A stretch of 64,000 bases of DNA from Ananas comosus (Eukaryota > Streptophyta > Magnoliopsida > Poales > Bromeliaceae), in assembly GCF_001540865.1 (NCBI RefSeq), contig NC_033642.1, positions 715,450 to 779,449 of the forward strand, read 5' to 3'. Below the pieces are notes generated by a model. The model had not been told where the DNA came from. It ran no database searches and saw nothing but the letters and a program-made list of their open reading frames with translations. The position numbers were made by a program, and so were the translations under genes. Below are positions 36,271 to 47,320 of this stretch, piece after piece. Position 1 is the first letter of the stretch; the number at the start of each line of letters is the position of its first letter.

Positions 36271-37596
36271 TTGATTCTGTTCTTGATATTATTCTCTCGT
36301 TATCTGTTACAAACGGAGAAATTTAACCTGTATTCGGAGTCGAACTTCGGGATCCTCTTCCCCCCCCGGTGCTCTCCTATACAACAACTTCGTGATCATT
36401 TCAATGCGTGGCGTTATCGCTTGTATAGATTTCACTATAAGAAGTATAAGACTGATGAGCAAAGGCGTGCTCATTGCCCAAATGACATTGATCAAGAGGA
36501 TTGGAATTGGCTTATTAACTATTGGAGTGATCCAAAGTTCAAGGTAATAAAAAATTTTATAATTTCAAAGTGTTTTTAATTTTTTTTTTTTACATTCACT
36601 AACTATTTTTTAAATTAATAGCGTGTTAGTGAGGCAAACAAAGCAAATAGAGCCAAACAAACTATGATTGCTCGTGTGGGTACAATGTCTATTGCTAGGA
36701 ATATACATAAAATGGTAATTCCTTGTGCCTATTTAACATCTATTAATTTTATGTTAAAGATAATATCTCAGTTTTATTTTTAGCATATAATTATTATCTA
36801 AATTTTTTGTATGTGATTTCACAGAGGGAACCCATAGAAAACTTAACACCAGAGCAAGTACAAGAGCTAGGGCAAAAGCCTGAATATATGAGACTCTGGG
36901 AAAAGGTAAGAAGGAAAAGAGATGGTAATTGGGTTGATAAAGATGCTGAAGATGCATATAAGCGAATGGAAGAACTTCATGGCGACCAATTAAAACAGTA
37001 CAGACAGGACACACTCTCTACAGAACGAGCATATACATTAGTACTTGGCCATCGATCTAGCTACATCCGTGGTATGGGCTCAGGTCCTATTCCTTTTGAA
37101 AGTGGCGGTACTAGAGGACAAAGGATTCGTGCGCAAATACGAGCAGAAATAGAACAAGAAATGGCTGTACGAATTCAAACCGAAGTGGAAGAACGAATGA
37201 GCCAAAGGGAAAGAGAAGCTGAGACACGAATTGCTGAAATGCAAGCACAGATGCGTGCTGAGATGCAATCTCAGATGCGTAGCATGATGGAGCAGCTTTC
37301 ACAAATGGGATTGACCATTCCTACTCAACAAGCATCGAAAGAGAATGTAAGTTAGTTTGTTTCTATAAAATGAGTTGAATAATTGAAAGTCAAATTATTT
37401 GGTGTATTAGAAATAGGTAATTCTGTTTGTTATGTTTAATTTTAAAATACATACTTAAAGTGTTAATCTAATCTTATAGTATTTTTGACTTGATATGTTT
37501 TAAATATTAGTTAATAGTATCTTTTATTATTTTGAATAAATAAATAGATTATATTCATAATTCTAATTATTTTTTTTTCTCATTATACAGGATTAA
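36271..37596 (+). CDS. CACTA second ORF, plant Transposase_24 (Ptta/En/Spm) family, apparently intact
   Basis: Four exons fit GT/AG rules and all join in phase 0: 36271-36543, 36622-36714, 36825-37346, and a final two-codon exon 37591-37596 (Asp, stop). That gives about 297 residues. The first exon has AWRYRLYRFHYKKY and DWNWLINYWSDPKFK, the second SEANKANRAKQ, the third PEQVQELGQKP, RRKRDGNWVD and GHRSSYIRGMGSGP. A coiled coil rich in Glu, Gln, Met and Arg fills the last 70 residues. In CACTA elements this ORF accompanies the transposase and is thought to be a DNA-binding accessory protein. The start codon is tentative: an upstream exon is possible, and the codons before about 36380 are not conserved-looking. 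Unlike TNP2 just upstream, it has no stops. A partial second copy lies at 1-577. Confidence 0.72.
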
Positions 37597-37599
37597 ACC

Positions 37600-38230
37600 T
37601 ACCAGCTCAACATATTGGACTTGGATTGTCTCAAGAACTTTATTTCATTTTTTTTTTCTAGAGATTTTTCTTCCTTAGTTCTAAAATTTACTAGTATTAG
37701 ATTAAATTTTGGATGGAATTGAAACATACAATACTTGATGTGAACATTTGGAGTAGATTCATTTTAGTTGTGCTAATTGAACTACTTTATACTTTTTAGT
37801 GAAAATATCTTAATTGTTGTGATTGATTGTTTGTTTAAATACTGATTGAGAAGTGTTTATAAATAGTTATGACATGGTGATTATGTGTAAATTTTTTTTT
37901 TCAATTACAAATGTAAAACATTAAATAGTATTGCAAAACTTCTGTGGCCAAATAATAAATAGTCATAATTTGTTATATAATAGTAATCAAATCTGAAAAT
38001 TTTAAAGTGACCGAAATTAAATTTTGCTACAAATTACACATAACTATTTATGTCCAAAAATAAATATTGCTATAAAATATATAATATTATTTGTAGCTAT
38101 ATAGAATTTTGCCATAATATATATTAAACTTTATATGGCCAAATGTCAAATTTTGTCATAAAAATAACAATACTATGTGTAGCCAATATTAAAATTTGCC
38201 ACAACATGTAAAGGATTATTTATGGCCAAA
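37600..38230. repeat. Right subterminal region of the CACTA element, degenerate repeats
   Basis: After the gene, GTGGCCAAA / TTTTGCCA units begin at about 37940 in both orientations and become denser toward the terminus. No gene is present. Confidence 0.65.
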
Positions 38231-38665
38231 CAGTAATTTTCGCCACTATATGAACAATACTAGTTGTGGCCATTTTTAAAATTTGCGATAACATGTAAAG
38301 GATTATTTGTGGCGAAACAGTGATTTTCGCCGCTATATGATCAATGCTAGTTGTGGCTATTTTTTAAATTTGCCACAACATGTAAAGCATTATTTGCGGC
38401 CAAACAGTGATTTTCGCCGCTATATGATCAATGCTAGTTGTGGCCATTTTTTAAATTTGCCACAACATGTAAAGCATTATTTGTGGCCAAACTGTGATTT
38501 TCGCCGCTATATGATCAAAGCTAGTTGTGGCCATTTTTTAAATTTGCCACAACATGTAAAGCATTATTTGTGGCCAAACAGTAATATTCGCCACTATATG
38601 ATCAATGCTAGTTGTGTCCATTTTTAAAATTTGCCATAAGTTATATGTTACTATTTGTGGCCAAA
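38231..38665. repeat. Tandem array of an 87-bp unit, five copies
   Basis: The start of the unit (CAGTGATTTTCGCCGC or a close variant) occurs at 38231, 38318, 38405, 38492 and 38579, exactly 87 bases apart. Each unit contains GTTGTGGCCATTTTTTAAA and TTGCCACAACATGTAAAG. It is an expanded block of the CACTA subterminal repeat. Because 87 is divisible by 3, one frame stays open across the array; this is not evidence of a protein. Confidence 0.92.
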
Positions 38666-38954
38666 ACTATTTTGCTCACAAAATATCATATATTTTCTTA
38701 TTATTACTATACATATTTATGGCCATCTGATTCTTTATTGCGGCGAATTTGAAAACAGTTGTGTCCAATAAAATCGCCACAAAAAGTATGTATTTTTTGT
38801 CGCGAAATTGTTTTGGCCACCATAACCTTTTGTAGCGGTTCTACTGTGGCGACCTTGTAGCGAAATTATTGTCGCCACAAAATTATTTTTGTGGCGAAAA
38901 TTTATATTTTTGCGGCGATTTTATTCGCCACAAAAAATAAATTTTGTTGTAGTG

Positions 38955-39221
38955 TGCTTCGAATTTTGTGCCCAAATTTATATAATCTTTTAAGAATAGT
39001 AGGAAACATTCATCAAGGATAAAATCAGCTATATAAATTAATGAATCTACAGTGTTGAAGATGCAAGGTGGCATCTTGGGGGAAAAAGTTTTTTTTTTTT
39101 TTTCATCTTACTTTTTTTTCTTCTTTTTTCACTAATTTTGAAACAAGAGAGTGAGATTGGTTTTTTTTTTTAATCCAAAATAATTTTTCTCTCTCATTAT
39201 AAAAATTTTAAAATATATAAT
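38955..39221. other. Short AT-rich spacer
   Basis: Poly-T tracts and nothing else recognisable; notably no gypsy pol sequence continuing from element B across the CACTA insertion. Confidence 0.6.
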
Positions 39222-39734
39222 CACTACAACAAAAACGGTCTATAGCGACACTTTTAAATGTAGGTAATGTCAAAAAAGTGCTGTTAGCTAAAATTACCGA
39301 CACTTTTAAAAAGTGTTGCTATATGTGGGGTCGCTAGGTATATAGTGACAGTTAAAGAGTGTCGCTATAACCTAAAAGAGTGCTGCTAATTTACCAATAC
39401 TTATTTAAGTATTTAGCAACCGCCGAAACTCTACCTCGTTGGCTGCGGTGGCGGAGGAGGACGACAGGAAAGACTCTTCGTCTAGAATTTCAGTGGATTG
39501 AGTGAAGAGAGAAGAAAAGATGGTAATTGATTTTTCTTTTTTTTTTTCTTTTCTGTTTATAATCGGGCCAAGTAGACTGGGTGTGGTGGGTTGAGTAGAG
39601 TAATCTTTTATTTTTGGTTGGATTGAGCTTTATATTTAGGCAGTAGTAGATATTTTTTTAAGTTTTAGGATAAATGGACACTTACTCAAAAGTGTCCCAA
39701 ACATGTGTCCCTATAATGTAATTCTGTTGTAGTG
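39222..39734 (+). mobile_element. 513-bp CACTA-type MITE, copy 1
   Basis: It begins CACTACAACAAAAACGG and ends AATTCTGTTGTAGTG, with a perfect 3-bp target duplication AAT on both sides (39219-39221 and 39735-39737). Inner repeats are built on AGCGACACTTTTAAA. The centre (about 39420-39520) is GC-rich and unlike the AT-rich arms (GGTGGCGGAGGAGGACGAC), so it may be a captured piece of a host gene. A second copy lies inverted at 41535-42043, about 95% identical over the first 320 bases by eye. Confidence 0.9.
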
Positions 39735-39737
39735 AAT

Positions 39738-40380
39738 ATTTTATATATAATTTTTTAAATAATTTAGATTATATGTAATAAATATAAATTTTGATTTTAT
39801 AATATTGATTACTTAGATATAAATTGTACAATAAAATATAAAAGAAAATTTGATGAAGCTTAAGTTAATAACGTATTTTGATTAATTTAGTTGCGAGAAT
39901 TGCACACTTTAATTTTATAGTAGCGATCAACTCGATCTACATTCAAAATTTTCTTGAATATCCAAAATATAATTGGTTGGCTTTTAATTTTAACAATTAG
40001 GTATTCCAAAATTTATTAAATAGTTTAACAAATTTTTTTCTTCGAATGAAATTATTAATTGAATAAAACCGATCAATGCTCAACTCTATTTTCGTTTGGA
40101 ATAAAAATAAAAGATCAAAAGATAAATTATACTTTTCGTCCTCAAAACTATAAGACGAGTGACACTTTTGTTCTCGAACTTGAATTAGTTATAATTTTTG
40201 GCTTGAAATATGAGGTATACCATTTTAGTCCTCAATGTTTACCGCCCTATAAATATAATTTATTATTCTTATGTTTTTGCCCTTATTCTTTTTTAATCAT
40301 TTTTATAGTTGCTTCTTCAATTACTTCTTTTTTAAATAAATCCTTGACTCGTTTTTTTATGCTATTTTTTTTAATTTAAT

Positions 40381-40411
<31 letters not shown>

Positions 40412-40766
40412 GGAATCAACCCGCTGCAATGCCAGTGTCTTCACTAGTCCAATATTAAAGCTAAGTTAAGAGTAGCAAAGCCTACAACTTAAATATCAAA
40501 GTCCATAATGAGTTTTTTTTTACTCCTATCTCATTAATTTTTGCTAATGTAGTTTTAACATTGGAATATAAATAAATTAAACATGAGTTTCTAGAGAGGT
40601 GAAAACTCCCCTCTACCATCATAATTCTCTTCTAAGCCATGTTTTAAATCGCTGTATCGGGATATTAATTAGGCCTGAGATCGCTTCGACCGAAAATAAT
40701 TCGTCTGAGCTCAAAATAAAACTGATTCCAATCTCATGGGGATAAATCTTATTCCATCATATGTAT
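39738..40766. repeat. Intergenic AT-rich stretch with a dispersed-repeat fragment
   Basis: Around 40120-40250 the text (TTCGTCCTCAAAACTATAAG, then ACACTTTTGTTCTCGAA) resembles 53600-53740, an unclassified dispersed repeat. A short (TTTA)n run lies at 40380-40408. No gene recognised. Confidence 0.55.
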
Positions 40767-41534
40767 AGAGTTGAGTTGGAATGCTACAGGTAGCAAAAGG
40801 GCTCTATTGTCATCCATTTGTTTTCGACATGGAGCCTTCAAATTGACGATCGGCATCGTTGAAAATGATCTATACCACTTGAAATATTTAGAAATTAAAT
40901 TTCATACTTTTCCGACATTGTTCTCTTATCCATCAAGTAGGCGTAAAAATGAACGACTAAAAATGAATATCCTCTAAAAAGTGATGATAGAAATTTTGTA
41001 ATCAAGATCGAGAGTACAGATTTTGTTCTAAATAGTTTAAAGAATTTTCTAACCAAAATTTAATTAATTCGGATAGCTTTACACCGTTAAACAAGAAAAT
41101 GCCTCATATCTATTATTAAAATTATAAATTTTGAAACCCTTTGATCATTAGGTCAATTATGTCGAAAAAATTTGAAAATTGATTTCTAGATATTTTAAGT
41201 GATATAGATCATGTTCAACAGTGCCTGTTGGGTGTCGAATTTCCCGACCTTTCACCCGGTCAAAGATCCTCCTCGGGGAGCGCATCGGGTTGATGAACGG
41301 CTGCGGATAGTGACCCTCGAAGTTTGTGCCCTTCGACAGATCAAGCGATTCAGCTGACGAGGGATCGGATCAGCCGAGTTCGAAAACCTTTACTGTAGAA
41401 TCGGTTCAGCTGGATGAGCCGAATGTATGAACTGTGCAGGGATCAATGTCGGCAGAAGAGCCGAATGGAAGAAGTACACAGTGACTGGTATCGGCTGAAA
41501 GAGCCAAATAGATAAAATACACAGTGACTGGTTG

Positions 41535-42043
41535 CACTACAACAGAATTAGGTTATAGGGACACATGTTTGGGACACTTTTAAGTAAGTGTCCCATTTAT
41601 GCTAAAACTTAAAAAAATATCTGCTAAGGCTAAATATAAAGCCCAATCCAACCAAAAATGAAAGATTACTCTACTTAACCCACCACACCTAGTCCATTTG
41701 GCCCGATTACAAATAGAAAAGAAAAAAAAAAAATCAATTGCCATCTTTTCTTCTCTCTTCACTCAATCCACTGAAATTCTAGACGAAGAGTCTTTCCTGT
41801 CGTCCTCCTCCGCCACCGCAGCCAACGAGATAAAGTTTCGGCGGTTGCTAAATGCTTAAATAAGTGTTCGTAAATTAGCAGCACTCTTTTAGGTTATAGC
41901 GACACTCTTTAACTGTCACTATATACCTAGCGACCCCACATATAGCAATATTTTTTAAAAGTGTCGGTAATTTTAGCTAGCAGCACTTTTTTAACATGCA
42001 CCTATATTTAAAAGTGTCGCTATAGACCGTTTTTGTTATAGTG
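41535..42043 (-). mobile_element. 509-bp CACTA-type MITE, copy 2 (inverted)
   Basis: It begins CACTACAACAGAATTAGG and ends GTTTTTGTTATAGTG, the reverse complement of the element at 39222-39734. The flanks TTG and TCG are at best an imperfect duplication. It sits inside a solo LTR that itself sits inside another MITE, so it is the youngest of the three. Confidence 0.88.
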
Positions 42044-42414
42044 TCGGCTGAAAGAGCCGAATGCCTATATATATATATATTAATAAAACAGAGTGTGCCC
42101 GAAGGGCATACAAATCCTGCAAATATATAGTTTACAACAGAGTGATGCCCGTAGGGCAGACAGACTCCAGAATTTTACTTAAAAGCTACTCCTAGGAAAG
42201 CAGTAAATGCGAAAAAAAAAGATTACATTTAGATTACTCCTAGAAAGCAATAAATACAGGAAAGGAAAGATATGAAAATGCGGTGGTCTTCTCGTTCAGG
42301 GGAGAGAAAGACCCTTATTACAGGCTTTGAAGTTACTATTTATACTGATGTCTTCTCAGCCCACATTATTGGTCGGTTGAAAGTAGTAGGGGGAGTGGTT
42401 GTAACCATGATCGT

Positions 42415-42525
42415 GGAAGTTACGCCTACTCCTCATGAAAGTTACGCCCATTTCTCATGGAAGTTACGCCTACTCCTCATGAAAGTTACGCCCATTTCTC
42501 ATGGAAGTTACGCCTCCACTTCTCA
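42415..42525. repeat. 22-bp tandem repeat, five copies, in the solo LTR
   Basis: Units alternate between GGAAGTTACGCCTACTCCTC and GAAAGTTACGCCCATTTCTC (each plus AT). The array is in the part of the LTR nearer its end and could be regulatory or simple slippage. Confidence 0.85.
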
Positions 42526-42744
42526 ACCGTTTCCGCCTAAACGCTCTTGACTTTCAGGCGCTTTATTGCCGACTCCTGGTGTACCACGTGTCCTTATTTC
42601 TTTGGCTCATACGTGGGCTAAGTCGGTGTGTTAATTTCAATTTTGGCATCAACAGTGCCGATCATCGATTTGAAGGCTCCATCATCGAAAATAAATAGGT
42701 GGCAACGGAGCTCGTTTGCTAGCAATAACATTCTAGCTCAACTC

Positions 42745-42757
42745 TCACACACACACA

Positions 42758-42812
<55 letters not shown>
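42745..42812. repeat. (CA)n(CT)n microsatellite
   Basis: About eight CA units followed by about twenty-six CT units, directly at the right end of the MITE. Confidence 0.97.
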
Positions 42813-42815
<3 letters not shown>

Positions 42816-43125
42816 CTATCTTTGCATCGTATCTACCTCCTTACTCGGATCTGAGTTTGGTGAATGAAATGCTGGGTTTTGGATGGGTATGGGTGATCTT
42901 TGTGTGTAACTATTATCTGTTCCTTTCTAGGGTTTTTTACGTTGAAATGAGTGGAGATCCGCTCAACTATAAGTCTCTTTGAAACGACCCCCTCAATTTT
43001 TTTTTTCCTGCGATTTTGAATGAGTTTTGTCAAGTATATTATGGATTTTAGGAAATTTCAAATTGAACTCCCAATATTAATGGCTAATAATTAATAAAGC
43101 TATCAAATTTAAGAAAATTACTTAA

Positions 43126-43431
43126 GGGCATGTTTGTTTCGTCGTAAAATCACCCCGAAAATTTTTTTTCGGTAGAAAAATAAGATTCCGAGTGTTTGTT
43201 TGCTCGTAAAAAAATTTTTTCGGAAAATTTCTTTTACGAATCCACGGAAAAATGGTGTTTTCGTTTTCCGCTCGCCGCTTGGAACGACCGGAAAACGAAA
43301 ATGACGCCAAAAAATATGACATATTTATTTTATATCTAATAATTTATTTTATAGTATTATATATTATATGACATATTTAATTATTACATAATATATTTTA
43401 AATATATTTTATTTATAAATGTAATATGATA
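43126..43431. mobile_element. PIF/Harbinger-type MITE, left part
   Basis: GGGCATGTTTGTTTCGTCGT follows TAA (43123-43125), and the GTAAAAAAATTTTTTCGG / TTTTCGTTTTCCGCTCG interior matches the element at 54113-55106. The right end is absent: after AT-rich sequence the text changes at the single N (43432) to another MITE, which suggests a local assembly join. Confidence 0.72.
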
Positions 43432-43432
43432 N

Positions 43433-43733
43433 ATCAAAGATATTGACCTTGTTTTATATAGTATAAAGAATTTTCTATCAAAATTTCACGTGATTTGGGT
43501 ATTTCTACACCGTTAAACTTGCAAACGGCTCACTACGACCATTAAAATGATTGATTTTGAGCCCCTTCGATCACAGGGCAAATGATATCGAAAAATCATA
43601 AAATTTATTTTTTAAATACTTCAAATACTTTAGATTAAGTTTAACGAAGCCGATCGACGATTCGAAAATCGCAATATCGAAAATGACTTGGAAGTACGGA
43701 AGGCTCCGTGCTTCTAAAAGCATAGTAGCTTCA

Positions 43734-43738
<5 letters not shown>
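43433..43738. mobile_element. Right half of a MITE of the 22108 / 40767 family
   Basis: It shares TTTTATATAGTATAAAGAATTT, TCTACACCGTTAAAC and the GATCATxGGxCAAATGATxTCGAAAA segment with 22350-22520. It ends with an arm containing GGAAGGCTCCGTGCTTCTAAA. The left half is missing at the N. Confidence 0.68.

Positions 43739-43789
<51 letters not shown>
43735..43789. repeat. (TA)n microsatellite
   Basis: About 27 uninterrupted TA units immediately after the MITE end. Confidence 0.97.
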
Positions 43790-43791
<2 letters not shown>

Positions 43792-46403
43792 TCCAACCAA
43801 TTAATGGTGGCAAGAATTAATAAGAGTGAGTCTTTCACTTGGATTGAATTCCTTGTCCACATGCAAGGATTCAAGGACAGCAACAGTTCACTCTAACAGA
43901 TATACATATAGGAGTGTTTTGCTTGTAGAAAGGAAGGCCTAAAGCTTTTAATGCAATCCAAGTTGTTGGCTGGGTCCATTGGCATTAGAGCTCCTCTAGC
44001 TCTACATAATACAATATTTAGGTTACATATATTGTTAGGTGTGTCTCGAAATTTGGTTATCGGTTTTGATTTTGTGCCCCTGATTCGCTGACACCTTCGT
44101 AGTACAATAAATTTTGACAAACGATTTGTGAAGGAAAAAATGGATGTGATCCGATACTGAAGAAATCCGTTGAGAAATTTCTTTCTTCTTTTTTGCCCCA
44201 GCTATAGAGGCGATACATCGTACTGTATTTTTTTTTTCATAGTAAAGTTCTTTCCTTCTTCGCCCGTAATTTTTTTCTTACAAAGAGTTTTTCACGTAAA
44301 TCCTTGTATTCTATTTTTTCACAGTTTTGTAGCTTATCTGCTTTGCGATTGCTATTTTTCGTTTGTATTTGTGCGCTTGCCAGTAACATATATGTATGGT
44401 CTGGGGGTCCCCCTTCATTATCCCATATTGGTCAAAATTGCCCAGCTAGGTTGGATTAAAATAACCCAAATAATCCTCCATTCCCCAACACCTACCATAT
44501 CTACACCATACTCTCTATTCCTCTCCCTACTTCTAGGGTTTTCCTTTTTCTTTTTATTATTTGTCATTGTTTGTAGCTAGCTAGGGTTTTTGTGGTTAAT
44601 TAAACATTGTTTTCTTTCTCTACCATCTCACATACATCCCTAGGGTATCACAAATCCTCTATTCTAATGAGGATATATCCTTCCAAAGACTCTAGACACA
44701 CAAATTAAATATGATATGATATATCCGTGAGGTGGTTATTGGGATCCCAATGGAGAGAGAAAGCAATAGCTCTCTATTAGAAAAAGAATATCATCTTGGT
44801 CTTCCATGCATAGAATTAATGGCACAACATTGGAGGCCACACTTGTGTGTGTGTTTGTGCAATTGCTGTAATTGTTTAGTAATTTGGCCTAGACACCAAG
44901 AAGAGAGATCAAACAAGTGATGTTTTGTCTCTGTCCAATAAATAAATGATATGGAGATTCATGCCATGAATGGGTGACTATTATAAGGGATCAATCAATG
45001 TCAACTTTTCATGCATGGGGAGGTAAGGATTAGTGCTTAAGATATTTTTTATATATATAGAGAGAGAGAATTATGCTAGAATACTATTAATAGTATAATA
45101 CTATTCACTTTGTGACCGTTAGATGTTTAGGTTTGTGTTACAATGAGCGCACAAACAGAAACGGCAAAAAAGCGATCACAAAGTAGACAGAACCACAAAA
45201 ATAATAAAATAAAATAAAACACAAGGATTTATATGAAAAGTCTTTTACAGAAAAAAAACACAGATGAAGAAAGAGAGAACTTCACTGTGAAAGAGAGAGT
45301 ACAATATTTTTTTTGGAGAATAGAAATTCATTATATCACCTCTAGGGCAAAAGAAGATCCTTAACGGATATCTTTATTTTCTGACCCGATCCGTATCACG
45401 CTCTGCTTCCCACCACAAACATCCACCTTCCTTCATAATTTGTTTTCCGAAATTTTTCGCACCGTGAACCTATTGGCGAACTAAGGGCGCAAAATTAAAC
45501 TGATAACCAAATTTCAGGACACGTCTGATAGGTTGAGTGGGTGTTTGGTATAATAGTAATGATCTAAGGGTGAAAAAGCTGATAATATGTAATATTAGGT
45601 AGTACCCTACCTGAAATATATCTATATATACACACACACACATGTATACTAGGGGTAGCATTTGACCACACCCTCCATGTGAATTAAGAACCATTCAATG
45701 TGCTAAATGTGTTTTCCTAGGCCATGTCATGGGGGGGAGACCCAAGAAGGAATCTTGATCTAGGGCATTAATAGCATTTGGGCTTAAAAATGAGTAGTAA
45801 GAGGAAGGAGAGAGAAGAGAGAGACAGTTAGGGTTTTTGGTTTACTTTGACTGTTTGGAAAGTTCATGCCATGTGATTTTGCTAATTTACTAGGAATGCT
45901 CTGAATCTTGGTCCCTCATTAAATACTCATTGACAATGTTATGGTCCCATTCTAGAGAAACACATATTATTTAGTGTATATATATATATATATATACACA
46001 CATATATGTAACACCCCATGCATGATTTAAACATCACCAATCTCATAATACATGTTTTTCTTTCTTATATATACTACCTTTTTTTATTCCTATCTCAAAT
46101 GGAACTCATGGATTTAATATGTGCACGCAAAATGATTTCTAAAAAAAGTGCCCACAAATATATTCAGGTATCCAAAAATGATGATAACTCCAACCAAAGA
46201 ACAGAATTAATTAATATATATGTTATTATTAATTATCAAAATTAATTTCATGCTTACTTGTCAACTCCAGCTTCTCTTTAATCATCACTTTCTTTGTTTA
46301 ATAAACCTCTCTATAATTGTAGATTTAGGTGAACTAAGTTAATTATTTTCTTATGAGGATTCATATGTATAATTCGATATAAACACAAAGATATTATTAA
46401 TAA
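43790..46403. other. Intergenic region, no gene recognised
   Basis: Short frames exist (44170-44580, 44732-44920, 46018-46245), but none has a domain, codon character or splice context I can support. At 45100-45420 there is an A-rich stretch resembling the untranslated part of an old retroelement. Small TA and CA repeats occur at 45045, 45625 and 45985. Confidence 0.5.
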
Positions 46404-46660
46404 TTTGACTTCGGCTTAGACTTCAGTGCTTGTTTGACCTAACTTCTGAAATAACTTTTCTAAGATAAGAAGCAGCAACTACACATTCGATAAACAAGCA
46501 TACTTGAGCTTAATTTCCTACTCTAAGAATACTTTGACTTTGGTTGAGATTTCGTGCCTGTTTGGCCTACCTTCTAAAATGACGTTTTTTTACTCTGAGA
46601 AGCAGCAACAAGACATTCGACAAACAAGTATGCTTGAGCTTTCTCAGGGTAGAAAACTAA
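46404..46660. repeat. Tandem duplication of a 128-130-bp unit
   Basis: Two diverged copies: TTTGACTTCGGCTTAGACTT...AAGAATA (46404-46533) and TTTGACTTTGGTTGAGATTT...AGAAAAC (46534-46660). Shared landmarks are GAAGCAGCAAC, ACATTCGA and ACAAGxATxCTTGAGCTT. About 80% identical by eye. No function recognised. Confidence 0.75.
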
Positions 46661-47168
46661 ATTGAGCTTATGAACCCCAAATTGGAAGCTGTAGTTAAAG
46701 TTTTTTGGCTTTTCTGTCACACTGAAAAAAGAGAATAGTCTAGGGGGATTTATATGCGCCTTTGTAAACAACAACTTGACAGAAAATTAATTTAGATAAG
46801 CAAAACAAACACTTCATAAGATTTGTGAGAAAAAACTATCCAGAGCTAGCTCATTAATTATCAACCTTTTGATGCATATCCTTCACTTCTTCAACATTTT
46901 GGTGGTAAAAAGTAAAAAAATTTGCTAGTTAGTATGCTTTCATTGAAGGGGAAAAGGAGAATCCAAAAGGGTTGGTATATTATTAGCAGATCGGAATGTG
47001 TTACTGTAAAATAAATAGATTCACTGAGTGAATTTGACCAGGATCAGTCAATATGATATGTCGTTCGTAAAAATAACCGGCGACGGATCAGATTCGAATC
47101 CAGGTTTCAGATCCAATGAATGAATACACTTCATTTACCCCAGAAGATCATGCTCCATCAATCTCCAT

Positions 47169-47169
<1 letters not shown>

Positions 47170-47210
<41 letters not shown>
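47170..47210. repeat. (AC)n(AT)n microsatellite
   Basis: Short AC run followed by about 17 AT units. Confidence 0.95.
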
Positions 47211-47216
<6 letters not shown>

Positions 47217-47320
47217 ATAGCCTGGTCCATCTACAGTCCAATGCCAAAATCCTCATTACTCATCGCATCGATATCCGTGCCGATCGGACGGTGCAGGGAC
47301 CATCATGTCATCCCCAATAT

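Larger units (their letters stand above)
27554..38954 (+). mobile_element. CACTA (En/Spm) DNA transposon, about 11.4 kb
   Basis: The left end CACTACAACAAAATT (27554) and the right end AATTTTGTTGTAGTG (38940-38954) are perfect 15-bp inverted termini, and the similarity continues inward (ATTTTTTATGGCC versus ATTTTTTGTGGCG). Both ends carry subterminal repeats built on GTGGCCA/GTGGCGA. Inside are a decayed TNP2 transposase (31745-34640) and a downstream Transposase_24-type gene (36271-37596), both plus strand, the normal CACTA order. The flanking trinucleotides (ACA left, TGC right) do not match, and the gypsy sequence on the left does not resume on the right. Either the flanks were rearranged after insertion or the two ends come from two related elements. 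Confidence 0.82.
41226..42654. mobile_element. Solo LTR (about 920 bp without its own MITE insertion), TSD GTGCC
   Basis: It runs from TGTTGGGTGTCG to TTGGCATCAACA with matched TGTTG/CAACA ends and the 5-bp duplication GTGCC at 41221-41225 and 42655-42659. It carries repeated GGCTGAAAGAGCCGAAT, AGGGCATACA / AGGGCAGACA motifs, a 22-bp tandem array, and an inserted MITE (41535-42043). There is no internal retrotransposon sequence, so it is the product of LTR-LTR recombination. The superfamily cannot be told from the LTR alone. Confidence 0.85.
40767..42745. mobile_element. MITE with about 95-bp terminal inverted repeats, split by a solo LTR
   Basis: The left arm starting AGAGTTGAGTTGGAATGCTA pairs with the inverted right arm ending TTCTAGCTCAACTCT; both contain GGAGCCTTCAAAT and the GATGATCGGCAC-type segment. 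It belongs to the same family as 22108-22620 (shared CTTTACACCGTTAAACAAG interior). Without the 1429-bp insertion plus one TSD copy it would be about 545 bp. No coding sequence. The right end abuts a CA/CT microsatellite. Confidence 0.82.

Noticed and set aside
36807..37355. Uninterrupted 182-codon frame starting MYVISQRE and ending after a read-through donor
   Set aside because: Its first codons lie in the intron before the AG at 36823-36824 and its last codons in the intron after the GT at 37347; the spliced model fits better.
38307..38627. Open frame of 106 codons with a 29-residue repeat
   Set aside because: It is created by an 87-bp noncoding tandem repeat whose period is divisible by three; no other coding evidence.
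38231..38665. CRISPR-like regular repeat spacing
   Set aside because: Contiguous 87-bp tandem units without unique spacers, in a plant transposon end.
44170..44580. 136-codon hydrophobic, Phe-rich frame
   Set aside because: The composition follows the local T-rich DNA; no start context, splice structure or recognisable family.
45060..45420. Possible retroelement end or promoter
   Set aside because: Only A-rich text with a vague resemblance; no terminal repeats, primer site or target duplication found.
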